DNA of 64,000 nt from DASYTH01 sp035762905 (GTDB lineage: Bacteria; Actinomycetota; Actinomycetes; Mycobacteriales; Pseudonocardiaceae): assembly GCF_035762905.1 (NCBI RefSeq), contig NZ_DASUCC010000040.1:11502-75501 (forward strand). Reading direction: 5' to 3'. Shown here piece after piece: positions 24,601 to 35,081 of this stretch. How positions within the stretch are numbered: the stretch's first letter is position 1; each line of letters starts with the position of its first letter. The notes beneath the pieces are model-generated. The model did no database searches, was not told the origin of the DNA, and saw nothing but the letters and a program-made list of their open reading frames with translations. The translations under genes were made by a program, and so were the position numbers.

Positions 24601-25839
24601 TCAGGATAGCGGTGCGCCGCGCCGGACCGTCCGGTCGCGGGGGTCGGCGCCCGCGGTGAGCAGGGCGGCGACCGGGAGGGTGGCGGCGCCGACGGCGACC
24701 GCGTCCGGGCCGAGGGTGCCCAGCTCGATGGAGGTCTGCTCGTAGGCGTAGCGCAGGGCGTGCACCGCGGTGGCGGTGCGGATGTCGGGCAGCAGCCGGG
24801 TGCCGAGGGCGAGGCCGGCCCAGCCGCCGAGCACGATCCGCTCGGGGTTGAACAGGTTGATCAGGTTGGCGATCCCGGCGCCGAGGTAGCCGACGGTCTC
24901 GGTGAGGATGCGTGCGGCGGTGCGCGAGCGGTCCGCGGCGGCGATCAGGAAGTCCAGCTGGGACTGCTCGTCCGGCCGGGGGATGGCCCGGCCGCCGCGC
25001 GCCCTGCGGTACCGGTCCAGGATTCCCTCGGCGCCGACGTAGGCCTCCAGGCAGCCGCGGGATCCGCACCGGCACGGCCGGTCGCCGTAGACCAGCGTGG
25101 TGTGCCCCCACTCGCCGGCACTGCTGGTGACTCCCCGGTAGGTGCTTCCGTCGGTGACCACGGTGGCGCCGACGCCGGAGCCGATCAGCGCGATCACCGC
25201 ATGCCGCGCCCCGCGCCCGGCGCCGAACCACATCTCCGCCTGGCCGAGGGTCTTCGCGCCGTTCTCCACGAACAGCGGCAGCTCCAGCCCGGCCGAGGAG
25301 AGCAGCTCGACCAGCGGCACGCCGTCCCAGCCGACCGTCTGCGCGTGCACCCGGACCGTGTCGCCCTGCTCGACGGTGCCGGGCACGGCCAGGCCGACCC
25401 CGAGCACGTCGTCGTCGGCGATGTCGGACCGGGCCAGGATCTCCCGCACCCCCGCGGTGATCTCGGCGGACACCACCACCGGGTCCGGGTGGGTGTCGGC
25501 CAGCGGGCGGTCCACCGTGGCCAGCCGGACCATGGCCAGGTCGAACAGCTCTATGGTCACCCCGGTCTCCCCCACGTCCACCCCGATCACCCGGCTGTAC
25601 CCGGGATCGACGCGCAGCAGCACCCGCGGCCGGCCGCCGTCGGACTCGACGAAGCCGGCCTCGGTGATCAACCGCTCGTCCACCATCTCGCCGGTGACGT
25701 TGCTGACCGTCGCGGCGGACAGCCCCGTTCGCTCGCCCAGCTCGAACCGGCTCAGCGGGCCGTCGAAGAACAGCGTGGACAGCAGCGTCGACCGGTTGTG
25801 GCGCCGCAGGTCGCGGACGGTGGCGCGCTTGGACTGCAT
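24601..25839 (-). CDS. ROK-family regulator with N-terminal winged helix (XylR/NagC type)
   Basis: This 412-residue protein has an N-terminal HTH (about 10-70; RFELGERTGLSAATVSNVTG) and a ROK sugar-kinase-like domain. The zinc-binding ROK signature is intact (GEWGHTTLV, then CRCGSRGCLEAY). Phosphate-loop regions IGVDVGETGV and LIGSGVGATVV are present, so sugar binding is expected, although kinase activity is usually absent in HTH-ROK proteins. It is divergent from the peptide-type ABC importer with GH1 beta-glucosidase, and an 8-bp inverted repeat between them is the likely operator. Confidence 0.92.
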   Translation of the reverse strand: MQSKRATVRDLRRHNRSTLLSTLFFDGPLSRFELGERTGLSAATVSNVTGEMVDERLITEAGFVESDGGRPRVLLRVDPGYSRVIGVDVGETGVTIELFDLAMVRLATVDRPLADTHPDPVVVSAEITAGVREILARSDIADDDVLGVGLAVPGTVEQGDTVRVHAQTVGWDGVPLVELLSSAGLELPLFVENGAKTLGQAEMWFGAGRGARHAVIALIGSGVGATVVTDGSTYRGVTSSAGEWGHTTLVYGDRPCRCGSRGCLEAYVGAEGILDRYRRARGGRAIPRPDEQSQLDFLIAAADRSRTAARILTETVGYLGAGIANLINLFNPERIVLGGWAGLALGTRLLPDIRTATAVHALRYAYEQTSIELGTLGPDAVAVGAATLPVAALLTAGADPRDRTVRRGAPLS

Positions 25840-25889
25840 GGCGGAGATTCAACCAGGTCGGCCCTGGATCGTCGCCCCTTGCCACACGA

Positions 25890-25912
25890 CTTAGTTTTCG
25901 TCTTAAACTAAG
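25890..25912. promoter_or_regulatory. Inverted-repeat operator between the ROK regulator and ABC importer
   Basis: CTTAGTTT (25890-25897) and AAACTAAG (25905-25912) form a perfect 8-bp inverted repeat with a 7-bp spacer in a locally AT-rich stretch between divergent genes. TTAGTTT...AAACTAA-type sites are typical of ROK/XylR regulators. It lies 51 bp from the ROK start and about 100 bp from the binding-protein start. Confidence 0.7.
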
Positions 25913-26015
25913 ACTTGGTTTCGTTATCGAGACGTTATTGACGTGACCTGGCTCACCCCGGTTGACTCGGCTCCGGCCAGACCTCTCTCCTCTCCCTGTC
26001 TCCGAGGAGGAATCG

Positions 26016-27677
26016 ATGCGGATTCGCCGTCTCGCCGCGCTCGCCGCCGCGGCCACCCTGGGTGTCACGATCCTCGCCGCGTGCGGCAGCGGAAGTGACG
26101 ACCCGCAGCAAGCCGCCACCGACGTGCTGAACATCGGCATGCCGAACGGTCCGCAGACCGAGAACCACAACCCGTTCCTCGGCTCGTCGGCCGGCGCCTC
26201 GCTCGGCTACCGCCGGGTGATCTACGAGCCGCTGGTGATGACCAACGCGGTCAAGCCGGACCAGCCCGGAAAGCCGTGGCTGGCCACCAAGTGGGAGTGG
26301 TCGGCCGACTGGAAGTCGGTCACCCTGACCATCCGGGACAACGTGAAGTGGTCCGACGGCAAGCCGATGACCGCCGCCGACGTGGCCTACACCTTCGACC
26401 TGTTGAAGCGGACGCCCGCGATCAACGTCGACGCGATCCCGTTCGACGCCGTGTCGCAGAACGGCAACCAGGTCACCGTCAGCTTCACCAAGCCGCAGTA
26501 CGTCAACCAGGTCAAGATCCTGTCCAGCACCGTGGTGCCGCAGCATCTCTGGTCACAGATCGCCGACCCGGCCAAGGATCCGATCAAGCAGCCGGTCGGC
26601 ACCGGCCCCTACACGCTGAAGTCGTTCACCCCGCAGACCACCACGCTGGTCCGCCGGGACGAGTACTGGCAGGACCTGCCGAAGGTCCGGGAGCTGCGGT
26701 ACACCTCCTACACCGACAACAACGCGCAGACCACCGCGCTGGCCAACGGGTCGGCCGAGTGGAGCTTCGTGTTCATCCCGAACTACAAGGCCGTCTACGT
26801 GGACAAGGACCCGGCCAACCACAAGATCTGGTTCCCCGCGGTGCTCGGTGTGCACGGCCTGTTCCTCAACACCGAACGCGCGCCGTTCGACAACCCGGCG
26901 CTGCGCCGGGCGATGGCCATGGTGATCAACCGGGACGACATCTTCGTGCAGGGCGAGGCCGGGTACTTCTACCCCAAGGTGGACAACATCACCGGCATCC
27001 CCACGCCGGCCGGGGAGAAGTTCATCGCCCCCGAGTACAAGGGCAAGACGGTCACGGTGGACGTCGAGGGCGCCAAGCGCGAGCTGACCGCCGCCGGGTT
27101 CAAGCTCGACGGCAACAAGCTGACCGACCCGACCGGCAAACCGGTCACCATCACCCTGTCCAACCCGGCCGGCTGGTCGGACTACATCACCGACCTTGAG
27201 ATCATCAAGGAGAACCTGGCCACCATCGGCATCGAGGCCAAGGTGGACAAGGCGAACCAGGACGTGTGGACCGAGAACATCGACACCGGCCAGTTCGAGG
27301 GCGCCATGCACTGGACCAACAACGGCGCCACCCCGTACGACATCTACCAGTCCGTCATGGACGGTGCCCTGTACAAGCCGGTCGGAACGTCCGGCGTGAA
27401 CGGGAACTGGGGCCGCTACCGCAATGCCGAGGCGACGGCGGCGCTCGAGCAGTACGCCAACGCGACCGACGACGCGGCCCGAACCGTCGCGATGAACCGG
27501 CTGCAGAAGATCATGATCGAGCAGATGCCGATGATCCCGACCTCCGCGGCCAACGGCGGCGGCGTGTACAGCACGAAGAACTGGGTCGGGTGGCCGGACG
27601 ACGCGAACCCGTACGCCCCTGCCCAGCCGACCCTGATCAACGCGGTGGACATCATCCTGCAGTTGCGGCCGGCATGA
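26016..27677 (+). CDS. ABC-transporter substrate-binding lipoprotein, family 5 (Dpp/Opp type)
   Basis: This 553-residue lipoprotein has the lipobox LAAC (TILAACGSGSD). The family 5 fold is recognised from NPFLGSSAGASLGYRRVIYE, the conserved KWSDGKPMTAADVAYTFDLL and YTLKSFTP regions, and a C-terminal LQKIMIEQMPMIPTS. ATG 26016 follows GAGGAGG at ideal spacing; an upstream ATG at 25962 lacks the signal sequence. Family 5 proteins bind peptides, nickel or, in several bacteria and archaea, cello- and other oligosaccharides. The ROK regulator and GH1 beta-glucosidase in the same locus favour beta-glucosides. Confidence 0.9.
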   Translation: MRIRRLAALAAAATLGVTILAACGSGSDDPQQAATDVLNIGMPNGPQTENHNPFLGSSAGASLGYRRVIYEPLVMTNAVKPDQPGKPWLATKWEWSADWKSVTLTIRDNVKWSDGKPMTAADVAYTFDLLKRTPAINVDAIPFDAVSQNGNQVTVSFTKPQYVNQVKILSSTVVPQHLWSQIADPAKDPIKQPVGTGPYTLKSFTPQTTTLVRRDEYWQDLPKVRELRYTSYTDNNAQTTALANGSAEWSFVFIPNYKAVYVDKDPANHKIWFPAVLGVHGLFLNTERAPFDNPALRRAMAMVINRDDIFVQGEAGYFYPKVDNITGIPTPAGEKFIAPEYKGKTVTVDVEGAKRELTAAGFKLDGNKLTDPTGKPVTITLSNPAGWSDYITDLEIIKENLATIGIEAKVDKANQDVWTENIDTGQFEGAMHWTNNGATPYDIYQSVMDGALYKPVGTSGVNGNWGRYRNAEATAALEQYANATDDAARTVAMNRLQKIMIEQMPMIPTSAANGGGVYSTKNWVGWPDDANPYAPAQPTLINAVDIILQLRPA

Positions 27678-28702
27678 CGGTGACGGAAGCCCCCGCCGCG
27701 TCCGGCACCACCGACGTGGTGCTGGACGCGGCGGGTCTCACCAAGCACTTCCGGGTGCGCCGCCGGGTCAGCGAGCTGGTCGCCCGGCGGCACCGCCATG
27801 TGCACGCCGTCGACGACGTGGACCTGGAGCTGTGCCGCGGCCGGGTCACCGCGATGGTGGGCGAGTCCGGCTCGGGAAAGTCCACGGTCGCGCGCCTGCT
27901 CGCCCAGCTCCAGCACAGCACCTCCGGCGTGATCCGGCTGCACGGCCGCCCGGTGTCGGTCCGCGGCGGCCGGCGGTTCCGGGCCTACTGCCGGAAGGTG
28001 CAGCTGGTCTTCCAGGATCCGTTCTCCTCGCTCAACCCCGCGCACACCGTGGGCTACCACCTGATCCGGGCGCTGCGCATCCACCGGTCCGCGGCGACGC
28101 CGGGCGACCTGCTGACCCAGGTGCAGCTCACCCCGCCCGAGCGGTACCTGGACAAGTTCCCGCACGAGCTGTCCGGCGGGCAGCGGCAGCGGGTGGCCAT
28201 CGCCCGGGCACTGGCCGCCCGGCCGGAGGTGCTGCTGGCCGACGAACCGGTCTCCATGCTGGACGTGTCGATCCGGCTCGGTGTGCTGAACCTGTTGCAG
28301 GACCTGCGAAACCGGCTGAACCTGGCCATCCTCTACATCACCCACGACATCGCCTCCGCCCGCTACTTCGCCGACGAGATGCTGGTGATGTATGCCGGCC
28401 GGGTGGTCGAGGGCGGCGACAGCGAGACCGTCACCCAGCACGCGGCGCACCCGTACACCCGGCTGTTGATCGACTCCGCGCCGGACCCGGACCGGATCGC
28501 CGGCCACACCACCGGTCCCGCCGAGGAAGCGGTCGGCGAGCCGCCCAGCCTGATCGACCCGCCGGCCGGGTGCCGGTTCCACCCGCGCTGCCCGCACGTG
28601 CTCGCGATCTGCCGGACCGACGTCCCGCCCCGGTTCGATCTCCCGGACCAGGCCGGCCACTGGGCCGCCTGCTGGCTGTACGGGGAGGCGGACCGCTCGT
28701 GA
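27674..28702 (+). CDS. Oligopeptide/oligosaccharide-type ABC ATPase (DppF-like)
   Basis: This 342-residue ATPase has Walker A GESGSGKST, Q-loop VFQDPFSSLNP, signature LSGGQRQRVAIARAL, Walker B VLLADEPVSMLD and H-loop ITHD. The C-terminal oligopeptide-family extension (CRFHPRCPHVLAICRTD, then WAACWLY) carries the Cys motif that binds an Fe-S cluster or stabilises the Dpp/Opp ATPase tail. The ATG overlaps the binding-protein stop by four bases and its own stop overlaps the permease GTG by four. It pairs with the DppD-like ATPase encoded three genes later. Confidence 0.92.
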   Translation: MTVTEAPAASGTTDVVLDAAGLTKHFRVRRRVSELVARRHRHVHAVDDVDLELCRGRVTAMVGESGSGKSTVARLLAQLQHSTSGVIRLHGRPVSVRGGRRFRAYCRKVQLVFQDPFSSLNPAHTVGYHLIRALRIHRSAATPGDLLTQVQLTPPERYLDKFPHELSGGQRQRVAIARALAARPEVLLADEPVSMLDVSIRLGVLNLLQDLRNRLNLAILYITHDIASARYFADEMLVMYAGRVVEGGDSETVTQHAAHPYTRLLIDSAPDPDRIAGHTTGPAEEAVGEPPSLIDPPAGCRFHPRCPHVLAICRTDVPPRFDLPDQAGHWAACWLYGEADRS

Positions 28703-29679
28703 GTTTTGTCCTGCGCCGCCTAGGTTTCTACCTGTTCACCGCGTGGGCCGCGATAACCCTGAACTTCCTCATCCCCCGGCTGATGCCGGGCGACCCGGTG
28801 CAGTCGCTGATCAGCCGGGCGCAGGGGCAACTGGACACCGACGCCATCCAGTCGCTGTACATCCTGTTCGGCCTGGACAAGGAACAGAGCCTACTTGAGC
28901 AGTACACCGGCTACTGGGGCCAGCTGCTGCGCGGCGATCTCGGGCTGTCCTTCACGTTCTTCCCCACCCCGGTGTCCGAGGTGATCTCGGACAGCCTGCC
29001 GTGGACGCTCGCTCTGGTCGGCTTCACCACCGTGACGGCCTTCCTGCTGGGCACCGGACTCGGCGTACTTGCCGGGTGGCGGCGCGGCTCCTGGACCGAC
29101 GCGCTGCTGCCGGTCACCACGTTCCTCTCCTCGATCCCGTACTTCTGGCTCGGCCTGATCGCCATCGCGCTGCTGGCCGGCCCGGGCGGACCGTTCCCGG
29201 CCTCCGGCGGGTTCGACCCGGGTGTGATTCCGTCCTGGGACTGGGCGTTCATCGGCAGCGCGGTCCAGCACACCCTGCTGCCCGCGCTGACCATCCTGAT
29301 CACCTCGATGAGCGGCTGGGTGCTCTCGATGCGGAACATGATGATCACCGTGAACGCCGAGGACTACATCACCGTTGCGCACGCCAAGGGGCTGCCCGAG
29401 CGCCGGGTGATGGTCGGCTACGCCGCGCGCAACGCCCTGCTGCCCAACGTGTCCGGCTTCGCGCTGCAGCTCGGCCTCATCGTCGGCGGCACGCTGCTGG
29501 TTGAGATCGTGTTCTCCTACCCCGGGGTCGGGTACCAGCTGTTCCAGGCGGTCGGCGCCAAGGACTACCCGCTGCTGCAGGGCATCTTCCTGATCCTCAC
29601 GCTGTCCGTGCTGGTCGCGAACCTGTTCGCCGACCTCGTGTACATGCTGCTCGATCCCCGAACCCGCAGGGAGGGCTAA
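28699..29679 (+). CDS. Dpp/Opp-type ABC permease (DppB-like)
   Basis: This 326-residue, six-helix permease begins with GTG at the four-base overlap. Typical DppB features are RRLGFYLFTAWAAITLNFLIP, GDLGLSF, and the EAA loop around NAEDYITVAHAKGLPERRV with the following FSYPGVGYQLF. It forms half of the channel with the DppC-like protein encoded next, four bases downstream. Confidence 0.92.
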   Translation: MSFVLRRLGFYLFTAWAAITLNFLIPRLMPGDPVQSLISRAQGQLDTDAIQSLYILFGLDKEQSLLEQYTGYWGQLLRGDLGLSFTFFPTPVSEVISDSLPWTLALVGFTTVTAFLLGTGLGVLAGWRRGSWTDALLPVTTFLSSIPYFWLGLIAIALLAGPGGPFPASGGFDPGVIPSWDWAFIGSAVQHTLLPALTILITSMSGWVLSMRNMMITVNAEDYITVAHAKGLPERRVMVGYAARNALLPNVSGFALQLGLIVGGTLLVEIVFSYPGVGYQLFQAVGAKDYPLLQGIFLILTLSVLVANLFADLVYMLLDPRTRREG

Positions 29680-29682
29680 CCG

Positions 29683-30632
29683 ATGGCCCTGCCCACCGCG
29701 GACATCGCCGCGATCGCACCCGAGCCGCCCAGCGCCGTGGTCCCGCCGGTGCGGCGCCGCCGGTTGCGGTTCATCGCCAACCGGAAGGCCGGGATCGGCC
29801 TGGTGATCCTCGGGTGCTTCGGCCTGCTGGCGGCGATCGGGCCGATGATCGCGCCCTACGACCCGTCGGCCCGCGGCCCCGACCTGGTTGCCCCGCCGTC
29901 GGCCGCGCACTGGCTGGGCACCACCCACCTCGGACAGGACATCCTGAGCCAGATGCTGGTCGGTGCCCGCAGCGTGCTGTTCGTCGGGCTGGTCGCCGGC
30001 CTGGTCGCCACCGTGCTCGCCGTGGTCATCGGCGTCACGTCGGGCTATCTGCCGGGCGTGGCCGGTGAGCTGCTTTCCGTGCTGTCCAACGTGGTCCTGG
30101 TCATCCCGGTGCTGCTGCTGGTGATCATGATCGCCACGATCATCGAAGACGCCGACGACCTGACCATCGCACTCGTGCTCGGCGCAACCACCTGGCCATG
30201 GAGCGCCCGGGTGCTGCGTGCGCAGACGATGTCCCTGCGCCGCCGGGACTTCACCGAGGCGGCCCGCGCGGTCGGCGAGCCGACCTGGCGGATCATCGGT
30301 TTCGAGCTGTTGCCGAACCTGACCGCCGTGATCGCGGCCCGGTTCGTCGACACAGTGATCTTCGCGGTGCTGTCCGAGATCGCCCTCGCGTTCATCGGGA
30401 TCTCCGGTGTCTCCGAATGGAACTGGGGCACGATCCTGTTCTGGGCGCAGAGCCAGCAGGCGCTCGCCCAGGGCGCCTGGTGGTGGTTCGTGCCGGCCGG
30501 TCTTGCCATCGCCCTGCTCGGCACCGGCCTGGCACTGTTGAACTTCGGGATCGACGAGTTCGTCAACCCGCGGCTGCGCAACGTGTCCACCGGCAAGGTT
30601 GGGCTCACCCCGGTCATTCCGGAGGTGAAGGC

Positions 30633-30636
<4 letters not shown>
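29683..30636 (+). CDS. Dpp/Opp-type ABC permease (DppC-like)
   Basis: This 317-residue permease has a cytoplasmic N-terminal OppC_N segment (RFIANRKAGIGLVILGCFG), then GTTHLGQDILSQMLVGARSV, the family hallmark, and an EAA loop RRRDFTEAARAVGEPTWRII. Five or six hydrophobic segments follow. Its stop overlaps the next GTG by four bases. Confidence 0.92.
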
Positions 30637-31652
<1,016 letters not shown>

Positions 31653-31677
31653 GGTCGACACGGAGGAGGATGGGATC

Positions 31678-33090
31678 TTGGACACGACTGCTGCACTGGT
31701 GGGTGCCGAGGCCGAGCGCGAGCTGATCGCGAGCCTGCCGGCGTCCTTCCGGTGGGGGGTGGCCACGTCGGCATACCAGATCGAGGGCGCCGTCGACGAG
31801 GACGGCCGCGGACCGTCCATCTGGGACACCTACTGCCGGGTGCCGGGCGCGATCGACGGCGGCGACATCGGAGACGTGGCCTGCGACCACTACCACCGGA
31901 TGCCCGAGGACGTCGCGCTGATGCGCGAGCTGGACATCGACACCTACCGGTTCTCGGTGGCCTGGCCGCGGGTGCAGCCGGGCGGCAAGGGCCCGGTGAA
32001 CCCGGCCGGGATGGCGTTCTACGACCGGCTGGTGGACGAGCTGCTCGGCGCCGGCATCGACCCGTGGCTCACGCTCTACCACTGGGATCTGCCGCAGGAA
32101 CTGGAGGACGCGGGCGGCTGGCCGGTGCGGGACACCGCCTACCGGTTCGCCGACTACGCGATGCTGGTGTTCGACCGGCTTGGCGACCGGGTGCGCTGCT
32201 GGACCACGTTGAACGAGCCATGGTGCTCAGCCATGCTCGGCTACCACATCGGCCGGCAGGCTCCCGGCCGGCAGGACTTCTCGGCCGCGATCCACGCGGC
32301 ACACCACCTGCTGCTCGGCCATGGCCTCGGCACCCGCCGGATCCGCGAGGCGGCGAGCCGGCCGGTCGAGCTGGGCATCACGCTGAACACCGGCCACGTG
32401 CTCCCGGCGACCGACAGCGAGGCCGACCGGGACGCGGCCCGCCGGGCCGACGGCCTCGGCGTGCGCATCTGGCTGGACCCGTTGACCCGCGGCCGCTACC
32501 CGGCCGACGTGCTCGACGACCTGGCCGCGCGCGGGGTGCACATTCCGGTCCAGGACGGCGATCTGGACATCATCGCCACCCCGTTCGACGTGCTCGGCGT
32601 GAACTACTACTTCGCCTCCTACGTGTCCGGTGTGGACAGTGCGGGCAACCGGTTCGACGCGGCCGGTCTCCCGGTGGAACGATCGGTCACCACCGGGCGC
32701 CCGGTGACCGCGATGAACTGGGAGATCGTGCCCGAGGGGTTCACCGACCTGCTGGTCCGGCTCAGCCGCGACTACCCCGGGATTCCGCTGGTGGTCACCG
32801 AGAACGGCGCCGCCTTCGAGGACGTACCGGACGAGAACGGCTCGATCGACGACGAGCAGCGGATCGCCTACCTGTCCGCACACATCGCCGCGGTGGCCAA
32901 GGCCCGGCAGGACGGTGCCGACATCCGCGGCTACTTCGTCTGGACCCTCATGGACAACTTCGAGTGGGCCTACGGCTTCGCCAAGCGGTTCGGCCTGATC
33001 CGGGTCGACTACGAGACGCAGGAGCGGACCCCGAAGTCCAGCGCGCTGTGGTTCCGGAACCTGATCCGCGGAGTCCGCGGGGACGCGTAG
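31678..33090 (+). CDS. GH1 family beta-glucosidase
   Basis: This 470-residue cytoplasmic enzyme has the full GH1 TIM barrel. The N-terminal signature FRWGVATSAYQIEGA is present; the acid/base Glu180 lies in TLNEPW and the nucleophile Glu375 in VVTENGAAFED; late aromatic residues in MDNFEWAYGFAKRFGL form the sugar site. There is no signal peptide, so it hydrolyses imported beta-glucosides (for example cellobiose). The TTG at 31678 is chosen because GGAGGAGG lies eight bases upstream; an ATG at 31639 overlaps the preceding gene. It is the last gene of the importer operon. Confidence 0.92.
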   Translation: MDTTAALVGAEAERELIASLPASFRWGVATSAYQIEGAVDEDGRGPSIWDTYCRVPGAIDGGDIGDVACDHYHRMPEDVALMRELDIDTYRFSVAWPRVQPGGKGPVNPAGMAFYDRLVDELLGAGIDPWLTLYHWDLPQELEDAGGWPVRDTAYRFADYAMLVFDRLGDRVRCWTTLNEPWCSAMLGYHIGRQAPGRQDFSAAIHAAHHLLLGHGLGTRRIREAASRPVELGITLNTGHVLPATDSEADRDAARRADGLGVRIWLDPLTRGRYPADVLDDLAARGVHIPVQDGDLDIIATPFDVLGVNYYFASYVSGVDSAGNRFDAAGLPVERSVTTGRPVTAMNWEIVPEGFTDLLVRLSRDYPGIPLVVTENGAAFEDVPDENGSIDDEQRIAYLSAHIAAVAKARQDGADIRGYFVWTLMDNFEWAYGFAKRFGLIRVDYETQERTPKSSALWFRNLIRGVRGDA

Positions 33091-33152
33091 AGGATTCGAC
33101 CGGGTCCGGGGTGGGTACTTGTCGAACGGACATCGTCTGGAGGTACCGCACC

Positions 33153-33668
33153 ATGACTACACCGACGACCACGAGGACCAAGTTCGCCTCCCCGGGCCTG
33201 GCCGGTCTGCCGACGCCGCCGAGCGGCTGGCCGGTCGGTTCCTACGCCACCTACGCCGGAGCGCAGCGTGCGGTGGACTACCTGGCCGACAACGACTTTC
33301 CGGTGCGGCACGTGACCATCGTCGGCGTCGACCCGATGGTGGTGGAACGCGTGACCGCCCGCCTGACCTGGGCCCGGGTCCTCGCCGGCGGCGCCGCGTC
33401 GGGCGCCTGGCTCGGCCTCTGGGTCGGCCTCCTGCTCGCGCTGTTCAGCACCGGCGACTTCTTCACGCCGCTGCTGATCGGCCTCGTCACCGGCGCCCTG
33501 TTCGGCATGGCCTTCGCCGCCGCCGGTTACGCCTCCCTCCGCGGCCAGCGCGACTTCACCTCAACCACCCAGATCGTCGCCACCCGCTACGACGTGCTCT
33601 CCGAACCCCCGCACGCCGAACAAGCCAAGGCCCTCCTCGCCCAGTTGGAAGCCGGCTCACCGTCCTAG
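33153..33668 (+). CDS. General-stress-protein-like membrane protein (YflT/GSP17M domain)
   Basis: This 171-residue protein has an N-terminal domain GSYATYAGAQRAVDYLADNDF, then VRHVTIVGVDP, as in heat-induced stress protein YflT and related actinobacterial proteins. Two transmembrane helices (about residues 80-125) contain Gly/Ala-rich sequence, and a short hydrophilic tail follows. The function is unknown; an envelope stress role is inferred from family. TCTGGAGG lies 12 bases before the ATG. It converges on the DUF1023 gene. Confidence 0.78.
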   Translation: MTTPTTTRTKFASPGLAGLPTPPSGWPVGSYATYAGAQRAVDYLADNDFPVRHVTIVGVDPMVVERVTARLTWARVLAGGAASGAWLGLWVGLLLALFSTGDFFTPLLIGLVTGALFGMAFAAAGYASLRGQRDFTSTTQIVATRYDVLSEPPHAEQAKALLAQLEAGSPS

Positions 33669-33689
33669 CGCCGTCCCCACCAGGGGCGC

Positions 33690-35006
33690 TCAGGGTGTGG
33701 CCGTGACGTCCGGCCAGTTGGTGATCACGTTGTAGACGTTGACCCATGATTCGGAGCCCGGGTCGTACATGCTGTTGTGCACGTCCCACATGCTCACCAC
33801 GTTGTTTTCCCGGTCCCGACCGGCATCGAGAACTACTACGCCTGGGATGTCGGCCGGGCTCGCGCCGTGGAACCACCCGCCCTGGAAAAGCCCGACCGGG
33901 TCGTTCGGCGCGACCGTCGCATAACGGACGGTGCCATAGTCGTTGCTGAGGTTGGCCGGATCGGGAATTCCGATGCCGGGAACCGCGAGATAGTAGGCGG
34001 CATCGGCGTTCAGACCGGCCCGATCGGCGAACCCGAGGGCGGCGCCGGCGTAGCTGTGCGCGATCACCGAGACCCGGGTGTCCGCTCCGACCATGGGGCG
34101 CAGCTCGGTGTTGACGAACTGGCGCACATCCGCGCCGAGCTGCTCGGCCGACGTGAGCATGAGACCGTCCAGATGAAGCGGCCGCAGGGAGCCGGGGTCA
34201 CGCACAGGTGGGAAGCTGCCGTCCATCCAGACGACCGAGGTGATCCCGCCCGCCGCGTCGCCGCGGTCGACGAAGGTGCGGGCCATCTCCTCCTGGTAGG
34301 GGTACGTGTTCATGCTGTTGTCGGCGCCGGGCATGAACACCGCGACGTTGCGGGTGTCGGCGTTGAGCTCGCCGACGGCGGTCACGATCCGGCCGTCGCC
34401 GGCGGGATCGAACCGCAGGATCTTGGCGTCGCCGGCGAGCAGGTGGTCGTACACCTGGATCCGCTGCTCGGAATCAGCGATGGCCCGGGCGCGGTCCGCC
34501 TCAGATCCCTGGTGGTGCAGCGACATCCCCTGGCGCAGCTCGTCCAGCACCTGCCGTTCCTGATCGCGCGCGTCGGCGACCTTCTGCCGGTTCGCCTCGT
34601 TCAGCATGGCCGGGGTGGGCCGACCGGCCGAGCCATCCCCGGCACTCCCGTCGCCGCCGGCTTGGATCCGGTCGGCGCCCTGGGCGACCTGCTGGTCGGC
34701 CTTGGCCTTGTCCCAGTCGCGGACGGTGGCGGCTGTGCCCCGCATCTCGCTGATGATCCGGTCGAGCTCGGCGCGCGACGCGGCCAACGCCCGGGCGTTG
34801 TCCTCCACCGTGCGAGCATGCGCGGCGCCGGCCTGTGCGGACGCATCGACGTTGGCGAAGGCACTGGCCGGAACCTGGCGGGCCACCAGCGCCTGCCGGG
34901 TGTCGTCGAGGACCTTGGCCTGGTTGGGCAGTTCCCGAACGGCGCCGTGCAGTTCCTCCTGCACGACCTGAAAGCCCCCGGCGCCGGACGTCATGTAATC
35001 GACCAC
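33690..35006 (-). CDS. DUF1023 alpha/beta hydrolase with WXG-like helical N-terminus
   Basis: This 438-residue protein has a helical, Ala/Asp-rich N-terminal half (about 1-190; EELHGAVRELPNQAKVLDDT) that resembles WXG100/ESX-type coiled coils. The C-terminal alpha/beta-hydrolase domain (about 205-420) has nucleophile Ser318 in VSVIAHSYAGAALG and a late DVHNSMYDPGSESW with the candidate catalytic His. No signal peptide is present; type VII-like export is possible but no ESX genes are nearby. The substrate is unknown. It is co-oriented with, and 75 bp downstream of, a small exported-peptide gene. Confidence 0.82.
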   Translation of the reverse strand: MVDYMTSGAGGFQVVQEELHGAVRELPNQAKVLDDTRQALVARQVPASAFANVDASAQAGAAHARTVEDNARALAASRAELDRIISEMRGTAATVRDWDKAKADQQVAQGADRIQAGGDGSAGDGSAGRPTPAMLNEANRQKVADARDQERQVLDELRQGMSLHHQGSEADRARAIADSEQRIQVYDHLLAGDAKILRFDPAGDGRIVTAVGELNADTRNVAVFMPGADNSMNTYPYQEEMARTFVDRGDAAGGITSVVWMDGSFPPVRDPGSLRPLHLDGLMLTSAEQLGADVRQFVNTELRPMVGADTRVSVIAHSYAGAALGFADRAGLNADAAYYLAVPGIGIPDPANLSNDYGTVRYATVAPNDPVGLFQGGWFHGASPADIPGVVVLDAGRDRENNVVSMWDVHNSMYDPGSESWVNVYNVITNWPDVTATP

Positions 35007-35081
35007 GCCTTCGACGCTATGCCGCCCCCCGCCAGCGGCCTGACGGCATTTCTGCCGGGATCACACGGAACGATGTGCGAC

